A stretch of 64,000 nucleotides of DNA from Bythopirellula sp041737835 (lineage in GTDB: Bacteria; Planctomycetota; Planctomycetia; Pirellulales; Lacipirellulaceae), in the NCBI GenBank assembly GCA_041737835.1, contig JBGSQY010000027.1, one strand, 5' to 3'. Shown here piece after piece: positions 8,494 through 15,645 of the stretch (the stretch's first letter is position 1; every line of letters begins with the position of its first letter). Made by a program: the position numbers and the translations under genes. The notes under the pieces were generated by a model. It was not told where the DNA came from and ran no database searches. It saw only the letters and a list, made by a program, of their open reading frames with translations.

Positions 8494-9552
8494 TCAGTTC
8501 TTGTGATAGGCAGCGGCTTGGCGGAGGACTTCTTGTTGGGCGGCGAGCAAATCGCTCAAGCGAATCGGACCGATGTCGCGAAGTTGTTGGCGGAAGGCCT
8601 TGGCTTCGCGGCGCGGCAAACCACGCAGTACGCGTTTCAAAGTTTTTTCGCCGGTTCCCACGAGGGCGAGCGACACGACTTGTGATTCACATTGCGACAG
8701 CGCGCCGAGCAAGGCTTCGTCGGAAAGTTTTTCTATGCGCGTTTGGCATTCGGCCGCGGTGAGTTGAGCGAACGGATCGAGTTGTTGTGTGGTTTGAGAC
8801 GCTTTGGGAAGCGGTTCGTAGCGCATCGGAGGCCGCAAGGTTTCGCGTTGCGGCGTTGATTGGCAATATTCACTGGCGATTGTGGAAGTTGCTTTGGGCA
8901 ACCTGCCGCCAATCACGGTCGAATGATTTGGTGATGCAGGAGTCGTGGTGCGGCTCATGATGCGTTCGACCATTTCGCGACCAGCGGCCATTCGTTCCTG
9001 GCGCCGACGATGATCGTGAATCCACTGTGTGACTTGTGCCTCGATCACGCGGATCGCGTGTTCGTCGGTCGTGTCGAGTTCGCCCAATCGGTCGAGAATG
9101 TCGGATTGTTGTGCGGCAGGGAGTTTGTTCAGTAGTTCAGCGGCGCGACTGGGATCGAGTCGTGATAGTACGACAGCAATTGTCTGCGCACTTTCGCTTT
9201 TGAGCATCTCGACCAGAAACTCGGCGTCGTTCGCCGATAGGCTTTGGAGCAAGTGAGTTGGTTGATGTAGGACCGGGGAATAATCGTCGTGATCGATTCG
9301 CTCTTGTAACGAGGCTTCTAATTCCACGCCTGTCGAAGAATGTTCCACGGGTTGAGCCAAGCTTTGCCGGAACTCGGCAACGATTCGGCGTTGTTCGTCG
9401 GGATCGACGTCCGTGAGCTGATCAAGTTGCAGGCGGACGCTACGGGCCTGTTGCGGCGAGAGCGTGCTCAGAATCCGATCGCTCCATGCCTCGTCGAGGC
9501 TGGCAACCAGAATAGCGACTTTGCGTAGTGATTTGTCTTGAATAGTTTTCAT
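8494..9552 (-). CDS. fliG: Flagellar motor switch protein FliG (divergent)
   Basis: FliG is the rotor protein that joins the MS ring to the C ring and receives torque from the stator. The 352 aa length is typical. The N-terminal domain has the expected pattern (VAILVASLDEAWSDRILSTL). The middle domain has FLVEMLKSESAQTIAVVLSRL followed by AAELLNKLPAAQQSDILDRL, in which the usual EHPQ motif reads ESAQ. The C-terminal torque domain (LSDEALLGALSQCESQVVSLA, then GPIRLSDLLAAQQEVL) keeps the conserved end, but the common NMSKR motif reads GLPRR. It sits between fliF (16 bp) and fliH (5 bp). Identity is firm by sequence and context, although several hallmark residues differ. Confidence 0.92.
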   Translation of the reverse strand: MKTIQDKSLRKVAILVASLDEAWSDRILSTLSPQQARSVRLQLDQLTDVDPDEQRRIVAEFRQSLAQPVEHSSTGVELEASLQERIDHDDYSPVLHQPTHLLQSLSANDAEFLVEMLKSESAQTIAVVLSRLDPSRAAELLNKLPAAQQSDILDRLGELDTTDEHAIRVIEAQVTQWIHDHRRRQERMAAGREMVERIMSRTTTPASPNHSTVIGGRLPKATSTIASEYCQSTPQRETLRPPMRYEPLPKASQTTQQLDPFAQLTAAECQTRIEKLSDEALLGALSQCESQVVSLALVGTGEKTLKRVLRGLPRREAKAFRQQLRDIGPIRLSDLLAAQQEVLRQAAAYHKN

Positions 9553-9568
9553 ATGGGAGCTTCAGGTC

Positions 9569-11245
9569 TTAGCTGGCGTTAGAAATCCAGGTGCGCAAAA
9601 TGGCCGCGGCCGAATCGGGGTCTTCTTTGACGATGGCGGTTAGTTCGTCGCGGAGGCTGGTGCCTTTCTTCAAACGAAGACGGGGCCGTTCTTCGTCTGC
9701 TTCCTGTTCCTCTTCGCTGGATTCGGATTTGTCATTCGTCGTGGAACCCGTGCCTCCAGCGATGGTCAGCGTAGGATTGGCCGCGGCGGCGAGCGGTTCC
9801 GGCGTGGGCAAACCTTTGACGAGCGAACGCAGCATCACAAGCCCGACCAAGACCAATCCACTCATCGTGAGCGTGTTGAAGTTTTGGCTCGTCCAGACGA
9901 GAGCATCGCTGGCAATGGATGGCTCTTCGATGGTTTCTGGCGTGAGTGTTTCAAAGAACGAAACCACGACGTCGCTCAAGTTGTATTGAGCGAGCTCCTT
10001 GGGTAGCAGCGGCACGACCGCGGCTTTGACGGAATCTTCCACGTCTTTCTTATAAACTTCGAGCGTGGTGTTGATATCGGCGGGCAACGGTTGATTGGGA
10101 TCCTCGCCTTTGCGTCGTTGTTGCTCGCGATACATCGAGATGAGATAACCGGTGGGTACGGCCACTGCCGCGCGGACATGTTCGGGAACGAGGCCGGCTT
10201 GAGTTGTCAGTTCGTCCTTGGTTGGAACAAAGTAATTTTGTTCCGATTGTGTGTCTGATTCGGTGTTCTTGACGGTCACTTCGTTGACACCTTCCGCTCC
10301 GCGGCCAGGACCTTGTGCCACCAAGCCGGGGCGGCCCCCTTTGTTGAGGTGCTGGGTGTCGATAACTTTTTCTTGGTTCGATTCGCGCAAGGCGGTGGCT
10401 TCTCCTTCGGCTGCGATCGTGCGAGTTTCGGCCGTGAGCGTCGGACTCAACTCAGCGGTCACTTGCACCTGCACGCCGGGGATGTGCATCAGCAATTTTT
10501 CGATCTTGCCCTGCATTTGACGCTCGAAGGCCACCCTATGTTGAAAATAGGGCGTATCGAACGACTCGGGAGAGATTTCATCGCCGAAGGTGTTGCCGTC
10601 GCCCAAGTTGATGACCGTAACGTCATCGATGTTGAGATTGGCGATCGCACCAGCGACGGCCTTACGAATGAGTTTTGTGCGCTGCGGATCAAGCGACCGT
10701 CCCGGGGCGGGGCGAACACTGACGGTCGCGCTGGCTTGAGCAGCACGCGACAGGCCGCGAGCTTCGGTGACGTCGTAAATGACTTTGGCTTCTTCAATGC
10801 CGTCCATAGCGCGGATGATCATTGAAAGTTGTTGTTCGCGCGCGGCCTTCAAACGTTCGCGGCGTGTTTTGTCGTCGACGAACGGCCCCAAATCGAGCGC
10901 CTGCAAAATGATCGAATCGTGATTGGGGGGCAGCGCACCGGCGTCGGCCACCGCACCCAAATACTCCGCCATTTGGCTGCGGGGGACCATGATGCGATTG
11001 CCATTCCGTTCCCAGCCATTAAGGCCGGCTTGGGCAATCGCGGCTTCCACGCGGTCGGCATCCGCAGGGCGGAGCGATTCGCCATTGAAGAGATAAGCTT
11101 CGGGTCCCGCACCGTTTTGTTTGACAAGAAACCCGAGGCTCACGCCAATGACGGCCACGAGCAGCACGGAGGTAACCCGAGCAGCAGGGGTCATCGACAG
11201 GAACAGATCGCGGATCTGGGCGAAGGCTTGATTCAGGAAATCCAT
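9569..11245 (-). CDS. fliF: Flagellar MS-ring protein FliF
   Basis: FliF builds the membrane MS ring, the base of the flagellum. The 558 aa product has an N-terminal membrane helix (about residues 22-42), ring-building periplasmic domains with QLSMIIRAMDGIEEAKVIYD and ASATVSVRPAPGRSLDP, and a second membrane helix (about 455-475, TLTMSGLVLVGLVMLRSLVKG). A cytoplasmic C-terminus follows, which should bind FliG (DELTAIVKEDPDSAAAILRTWIS, the family ending). It lies 60 bp after fliE and 16 bp before fliG on the minus strand. Nothing essential is missing. Confidence 0.96.
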   Translation of the reverse strand: MDFLNQAFAQIRDLFLSMTPAARVTSVLLVAVIGVSLGFLVKQNGAGPEAYLFNGESLRPADADRVEAAIAQAGLNGWERNGNRIMVPRSQMAEYLGAVADAGALPPNHDSIILQALDLGPFVDDKTRRERLKAAREQQLSMIIRAMDGIEEAKVIYDVTEARGLSRAAQASATVSVRPAPGRSLDPQRTKLIRKAVAGAIANLNIDDVTVINLGDGNTFGDEISPESFDTPYFQHRVAFERQMQGKIEKLLMHIPGVQVQVTAELSPTLTAETRTIAAEGEATALRESNQEKVIDTQHLNKGGRPGLVAQGPGRGAEGVNEVTVKNTESDTQSEQNYFVPTKDELTTQAGLVPEHVRAAVAVPTGYLISMYREQQRRKGEDPNQPLPADINTTLEVYKKDVEDSVKAAVVPLLPKELAQYNLSDVVVSFFETLTPETIEEPSIASDALVWTSQNFNTLTMSGLVLVGLVMLRSLVKGLPTPEPLAAAANPTLTIAGGTGSTTNDKSESSEEEQEADEERPRLRLKKGTSLRDELTAIVKEDPDSAAAILRTWISNAS

Positions 11246-11305
11246 CCATGGACCTCAATTTGACTTGTACTAACTTCTGAGTTCGGGAGTGCAACCTGCT
11301 AGTAT

Positions 11306-11611
11306 CTACACACGAATTTCTCGCACCTCTTGGTAGACCTGCATCATCTTGTTTCTCATTTGCATCATCAGTCGGAACGCGAGATCCGCTTTTTGGACGG
11401 CCGTGAGGACTTCCGCAGGATCGGCATCGCCACCGGTCATCATGGTTTCGACGGCATGGTCGGCTTGATTCTGCATGTTGTTGACGTCGCGAATCGAATC
11501 GACCAGGAAGTCTTTGAACGATCCGGCGTCAATCGTTGTGGGTTTGTTCAGCGCGGCAGGCGAGGAAATCGACTGCTGGGCAAACGACTGGGCGGGGGTA
11601 ATAGCACTCAT
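11306..11611 (-). CDS. fliE: Flagellar hook-basal body complex protein FliE
   Basis: FliE is the small adaptor joining the MS ring to the rod, and an early export substrate. The 101 aa product has the family core: SFKDFLVDSIRDVNNMQNQAD, then VLTAVQKADLAFRLMMQMRNK, and ends MQVYQEVREIRV, close to the canonical end (VxAYQEIMRMQV). It lies between flgC (93 bp) and fliF (60 bp). Length and position are standard. Confidence 0.94.
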   Translation of the reverse strand: MSAITPAQSFAQQSISSPAALNKPTTIDAGSFKDFLVDSIRDVNNMQNQADHAVETMMTGGDADPAEVLTAVQKADLAFRLMMQMRNKMMQVYQEVREIRV

Positions 11612-11704
11612 GGCTCGGTAGTTGTCGGCGTTGGCCCCCCAACGTGCGATTACGTCAACTTACGAGACAACAACTCCTTTCTTTAATTGCGGGTCAAAAG
11701 GCGT

Positions 11705-12115
11705 TTAGGCCAAAATTTGCAGGGTGCGGTTGCTGATGTCTTTGGAAACTTCAATTACGCCGACGTTGGCCTCGTACGCGCGGGTCGCTCCGAGGGCGTC
11801 GACGAATTCGGTGGTCATGTCAATATTTGGGTAGGCCACATAGCCTTCGGCGTCGGCGTCGGGATGGCCCGGTTCGTATTTCATATTGGGTAACACCGTG
11901 GAATATTCAACGCGGTCGATCTTCACACCCTGGCCGCCGCCGGAGGTGGTGATTTCGTCGTCCGTTTGAAAAATCACAAACCGTGGGGTGTATGGTTCCA
12001 CTTGGCCGGACTCATTGCGCGTCGTGGAGATATTGGCCAGATTCGACGAAATCGCGTCGAGTCGTGTCCGCTGGGCAATCAAGCCGCTCGAACTGACATC
12101 GAAGACCGAATACAT
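11705..12115 (-). CDS. flgC: Flagellar basal-body rod protein FlgC
   Basis: FlgC is a proximal rod subunit. The 136 aa product has the rod N-terminus (MYSVFDVSSSGLIAQRTRLDAISSNLANISTTRN), the central motif VKIDRVEYSTVLPNMKYEPGHPDADAEGYVAYPNID (quoted in part in many FlgC proteins as Y-x-P-x-H-P-x-A-D) and the C-terminal helix with TRAYEANVGVIEVSKDISNRTL. It lies 36 bp downstream of flgB. No anomaly was noticed. Confidence 0.95.
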   Translation of the reverse strand: MYSVFDVSSSGLIAQRTRLDAISSNLANISTTRNESGQVEPYTPRFVIFQTDDEITTSGGGQGVKIDRVEYSTVLPNMKYEPGHPDADAEGYVAYPNIDMTTEFVDALGATRAYEANVGVIEVSKDISNRTLQILA

Positions 12116-12151
12116 CGTTGGTTACTCCTTACACGCTATTAATTTGTCCGA

Positions 12152-12586
12152 CTAAACACGCTCGGTCACGGCTGCCCGGAGCAGACGAAACTGAGCGTTC
12201 ATGATCGTTAACGCGACATTGTGCTGGGTTTGGTTCTTAGTGATTTCAGTGACCTGTTTTTCCAGGCTGACGTTGTGCTCATCGTGAAACAAAATGTCGT
12301 CGGTCACCTGGCGAACCTTATCCCAAGGTTCTTTGGCGACGTCCATAGGCTCGGCACCGTAGTAGTCGCTGTTTGCATAGGATGGCAACTCGGCGGCGTG
12401 GCGATGGGCGGAGACGGCTTCCTGCAGCTGTGTTTGAAATTTTTCTACTGACAAATCGCGGGACTTGTAGCCCGGCGTGTCGATATTGGCAATGTTGCCC
12501 GCCAACACGCCGTGGCGTGCTTGCGTGAAGTTCACGACCTGCTCGAGCGCGGGCAGGGACGATGAATCAAACATGTTCGACAGCAT
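12152..12586 (-). CDS. flgB: Flagellar basal-body rod protein FlgB
   Basis: FlgB is the proximal rod subunit contacting FliE. The 144 aa product has RHGVLAGNIANIDTPGYKSRD near the N-terminus and the C-terminal helical part EKQVTEITKNQTQHNVALTI, both characteristic of FlgB. It is the first structural gene after the sigma-54 response regulator, with a 167-bp gap containing a strong palindrome (12778-12818) at the regulator's 3' end. A promoter for the rod-to-hook operon may lie in this gap, but no convincing -24/-12 box was found. Confidence 0.95.
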   Translation of the reverse strand: MLSNMFDSSSLPALEQVVNFTQARHGVLAGNIANIDTPGYKSRDLSVEKFQTQLQEAVSAHRHAAELPSYANSDYYGAEPMDVAKEPWDKVRQVTDDILFHDEHNVSLEKQVTEITKNQTQHNVALTIMNAQFRLLRAAVTERV

Positions 12587-12753
12587 GGTTACCTCGTGGG
12601 ACTTTGGCCCAATGGCTTAGCTGGCACGCAAGCAAGTCACGTACCGACGAAGTTCAAATCAACTTTTGTGTTTCAAACGGTTTTGGAATTGCTTTGTTTT
12701 GTCCCAGTTTCAATGTATTGCGTGTTCTACTCGTGTTTCGTTTCTTGTGCAGT

Positions 12754-14223
12754 TTACGCTGACTGCCGTGGCCGCAGTTCGGCAGAATCTGCCGATGCCA
12801 TCGGCAGATTCTGCCGAACGGGGGCTGTCTCGGCGAATTCCTTGGCATGGGGTGCGTAACCATAAGACCGGAGCTTGCCGCTCAAGGTACGAATGCCGAT
12901 ACCCAAGGCTTCCGCCGTGCGGGCACGGTGTCCTTGATAGTGTTCGAGCGTCGCGACAATCATTTCCCGCTCCATGTCTTCGAGCGTCGTGCCAACAGGC
13001 AAGGCTGCGGGACGGCGGTAGTCGATGCTCTCGGGTTGCTCGAGCCAGGGCCGAAGTTCAACCGCAGTGATCGCACGGCCGTCGTTGAGCACACAAGCTC
13101 GTGTGACAATGTTTTCCAGTTCGCGGACATTGCCGGGCCAGTGATAGGCGGCGAACAGATCGCGAACGTCGTCGGTGAGTGTACAAATGTCGCGGCTCAG
13201 CCGTTTGGCGGCGCGCTCGAGGAAGAAATCCGTAAGCAAATGAACGTCTTCATCACGCTCTCTTAGTGGCGGCAACATCAGCGGCACGACGGCCAGCCGA
13301 TAGTACAAGTCTTGGCGGAAGCGACCTGCAGCAACTTCCTTGGCAATGTCGCGGTTGGTGCTGGCCAGGACGCGGACATTCGCCGCGCGGGTTTTGCTAC
13401 AACCGACACGCTCGAAGGTGCGTTCCTGCAAGACACGCAAGAGTTTGGCTTGCAAGCCGAGATCGATTTCCGTGATTTCGTCGAGAAAGATCGTGCCGCT
13501 TTCAGCAGTTTCAAACCGGCCGATGCGATCATCATCGGCACCGGTGAAAGCTCCGCGGCGATGACCAAAGAGTTCACTTTCCGTAAGTTGTGGTGATAGG
13601 GCAGGGCAGTTCAGGCTGACCAGCGGCCCCGTGGCACGCTTACTTTGGTGATGAATGGCCTTGGCCACAAGTTCTTTGCCCGTGCCGCTTTCGCCGCAGA
13701 TCAAAACTGTCTCGTCAGTCTTTGCTACCTGGGCCAATCGAATACGAAGTTCCTGCATGGCACGACTATTGCCGACGAGCCCGGGAATTTCGCCCATGGA
13801 AATTGAGGCTGCCGCATGTTGTTCATCAGGAACCAACAGTTGTCCACGCTCAAGGGCACGATTGACGGTCGCTTCGAGTTGGGTCGCGTTAAAAGGTTTT
13901 TCTAAGTAGTCAAACGCTCCATAACGCATCGCTTCGACGGCAGAAGCAATTGTGGCGTGAGCGGTGACCATAATTACCTGTACGCGCAAGTTGCGGTGAT
14001 GAATCTGGCGGATGAATTCGAGTCCATCCATACCGGGCATTTGCAAATCGGTGACGATGACTTGGAATTCGTTGCGTGTCAGTAGCCCCAAGGCTTCGCT
14101 GGCACTCGATGCGCAGATGACTTCGTGGCCAGCTTGGCGGAGAACGTCGGCGACCGATTCGCGCGCTGCCGCGTGATCGTCAACGACCAACATCCGCCGG
14201 ATATGTTTGGCTTGCTGTGCCAT
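12754..14223 (-). CDS. Sigma-54-dependent response regulator of the flagellar cluster (FleR/FlrC/FlbD-like)
   Basis: This 489 aa NtrC-family regulator probably activates sigma-54 promoters of middle flagellar genes. Domain order is a REC domain (about residues 10-125, LVVDDHAAARES with phospho-acceptor Asp in VIVTDLQMPGMDG), then an AAA+ domain with Walker A GESGTGKELVAKAI and the sigma-54 contact motif GAFTGA (GHRRGAFTGADDD), then a Fis-type helix-turn-helix (HYQGHRARTAEALGIGIRTLSGKL). It overlaps the upstream histidine kinase by one base (TAATG), so the two are translationally coupled. The last 25 or so residues (from about APVRQNLPMASADSAE) are encoded by a palindromic repeat and extend beyond the normal end of the family. 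That tail is probably recently acquired. The target genes are inferred from position. Confidence 0.92.
   Translation of the reverse strand: MAQQAKHIRRMLVVDDHAAARESVADVLRQAGHEVICASSASEALGLLTRNEFQVIVTDLQMPGMDGLEFIRQIHHRNLRVQVIMVTAHATIASAVEAMRYGAFDYLEKPFNATQLEATVNRALERGQLLVPDEQHAAASISMGEIPGLVGNSRAMQELRIRLAQVAKTDETVLICGESGTGKELVAKAIHHQSKRATGPLVSLNCPALSPQLTESELFGHRRGAFTGADDDRIGRFETAESGTIFLDEITEIDLGLQAKLLRVLQERTFERVGCSKTRAANVRVLASTNRDIAKEVAAGRFRQDLYYRLAVVPLMLPPLRERDEDVHLLTDFFLERAAKRLSRDICTLTDDVRDLFAAYHWPGNVRELENIVTRACVLNDGRAITAVELRPWLEQPESIDYRRPAALPVGTTLEDMEREMIVATLEHYQGHRARTAEALGIGIRTLSGKLRSYGYAPHAKEFAETAPVRQNLPMASADSAELRPRQSA
12778..12818. repeat. 41-bp perfect palindrome at the 3' end of the response regulator gene
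   Basis: The arms are 12778-12797 and 12799-12818, 20 bp each, fully complementary around a single C at 12798. Each arm is itself nearly palindromic around CGGCAGAATCTGCCG. There is no T-run on either side, so it is not a standard intrinsic terminator. It codes for part of the extra C-terminal tail of the regulator and lies about 190 bp before flgB, where it could form a strong RNA hairpin in a transcript running into flgB. Confidence 0.9.
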
Positions 14224-15134
14224 TACGCTGCGATCCTGTGCGTTTGAACTTGAGCTTGCTTGTAGGGAAGTTCGATGGTGAACGCCGCGCCCCCTTCAGG
14301 ACAATTGCTGGCTGACACGCGGCCGCCGTGGGCTTCGGCAATACGATGGACGATGGCAAGGCCCAATCCCGTACCGTTGCTCTTGGTGGTGAAGAACGGC
14401 TCAAAGACTTTACCCAAATGATTCTGGCTGAGGCCCTGACCGCTGTCGGCAACCTCGAGAACAAAGCCACGTGGTCCATCAAAAGCGGTGATCACGAGCT
14501 CGCCGCCTTTGGACATCGCGTCGAGCGCATTGAGGGCGAGATTCAGCACGGCACGGCGCAGCATTTCGCGGTCGGCATAAATCTGGGCCTTCGTGGAAAC
14601 TTCCAAATCGACGTGAATCGATTGGGCTTTGAGCTGTGGTCCCAGGGCATCGCAAACTTCGCGAATCATATCCAGGGCTGGAAACGATTGCCAACGGGGC
14701 TCACGATGCGACGTGAAATTCAGGAGATCGTTCACGGTAACGTCCAGGGCGATGAACCCTGCCTCGATTTTGGTCAGGATGTCCATGCTGTCGGCGTCGC
14801 TGGTGAGCCGGCGTTTGAGCAAGTCCATGTACAAAGTGACGGGAACCAAACTGTTGCGAACTTCATGGGCGACGTGCGAGGCCATCCGGCCTAGATCGGC
14901 CAGGCGATTTTGCAGCGCTAATTGTTTGTTTTTGACTTCCAGCTCATCGTTCAACCGACGGACTTCGCCTTGCAGCAACTCATGTGTTTCCTGCAGCCGT
15001 ACGGTGGCTTCATGCCATGCGGCGAGGACGGTTTCGAGGCTGCAGCCCGCGGTCAATTCAAGTGGCTCCGCCACGGAGTTCTCCTCCGCGGTGAAGAGTC
15101 GCAGGGTCGGCTGATTTTCGTAGCGGGCATTCAT
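14223..15134 (-). CDS. Cytoplasmic sensor histidine kinase of the flagellar cluster (FleS-like)
   Basis: This is a 303 aa kinase with no membrane segment. A coiled-coil linker (about residues 45-80) leads to the dimerisation/phospho-acceptor helix (ASHVAHEVRNSLVPV, H-box). The ATP-binding domain follows, with N box NLALNALDAM, G1 VADSGQGLS and G2 GTGLGLAIVHRI. It is translated directly before its partner regulator, sharing one base with it. By family knowledge, such pairs (FleS/FleR, FlrB/FlrC, FlgS/FlgR) sense completion of the export apparatus and switch on sigma-54 flagellar promoters. The signal sensed here is not evident. Confidence 0.9.
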   Translation of the reverse strand: MNARYENQPTLRLFTAEENSVAEPLELTAGCSLETVLAAWHEATVRLQETHELLQGEVRRLNDELEVKNKQLALQNRLADLGRMASHVAHEVRNSLVPVTLYMDLLKRRLTSDADSMDILTKIEAGFIALDVTVNDLLNFTSHREPRWQSFPALDMIREVCDALGPQLKAQSIHVDLEVSTKAQIYADREMLRRAVLNLALNALDAMSKGGELVITAFDGPRGFVLEVADSGQGLSQNHLGKVFEPFFTTKSNGTGLGLAIVHRIAEAHGGRVSASNCPEGGAAFTIELPYKQAQVQTHRIAA

Positions 15135-15153
15135 ATTCGTGTCGAATCTTGGG

Positions 15154-15645
15154 TTAGACTTCGGATTGCAAATCGAGTGAAGTCGTTTGCGCGTCCACGG
15201 AAGTGAGCATCATAGGTTTGGGGGATTGTCGTTGATGGGCTTGGTAGGCCCGGCGAGCGGTATTCGCCGATTGCACGGTCTGCAATTGGCTGGCCACGCG
15301 GTCGCGGCGTTCGATCATCTTTTGTTCGTTTTCGCGTTCCAGCCGCATAATTTCGTCGAGCAAGGTTTGGCACTCGGCGGCTTGGCGAGCGGAGTGTTCG
15401 CGGTCGGTGGTACTGGCCCACACGCGGCTGTCGGGATCTTGAGCATGAAACGGCGTGAGTTGTTGTTCAGTGGTTTGTAGCACGGCAATCAATTGGTTCT
15501 TCACTGCCAATAATCTCAGCAGCGGACCCATTTCGCCGGTGCCGACGAGTTCGGTTTGCTTCAGGCCGAGCTTATGCAACTGCACGAGGCAAGCATGCCG
15601 TTGCGAGATGAGCTCAGCAAGTTTTTTGGTGGAGTGATCTACCAT
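15154..15645 (-). CDS. FlgN-like flagellar chaperone (probable)
   Basis: This 163 aa helical protein of the FlgN/FliT type would be a cytoplasmic chaperone for hook-filament junction proteins. The chosen start is the ATG giving MVDHSTKKLAELISQRHACL; an in-frame start ten codons upstream would overlap the preceding gene further. The pattern L-x-x-L-x-x-x-L-x-x-E-x-x-x-L-x-x-G-x-x-x-x-L-x-x-x-x-x-x-K (here KQTELVGTGEMGPLLRLLAVKNQLI) fits FlgN. It overlaps the TPR gene by 7 bp and lies 19 bp before the kinase gene, so it belongs to the same transcript. FlgN proteins diverge strongly, so the family call is moderate. Confidence 0.6.
   Translation of the reverse strand: MVDHSTKKLAELISQRHACLVQLHKLGLKQTELVGTGEMGPLLRLLAVKNQLIAVLQTTEQQLTPFHAQDPDSRVWASTTDREHSARQAAECQTLLDEIMRLERENEQKMIERRDRVASQLQTVQSANTARRAYQAHQRQSPKPMMLTSVDAQTTSLDLQSEV

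Noticed and set aside
12587..12760. Possible sigma-54 promoter before flgB (TGGGAC on the minus strand near 12706-12711)
   Set aside because: The element at the -12 position does not match TTGC at the required spacing, so it was not reported as a promoter.
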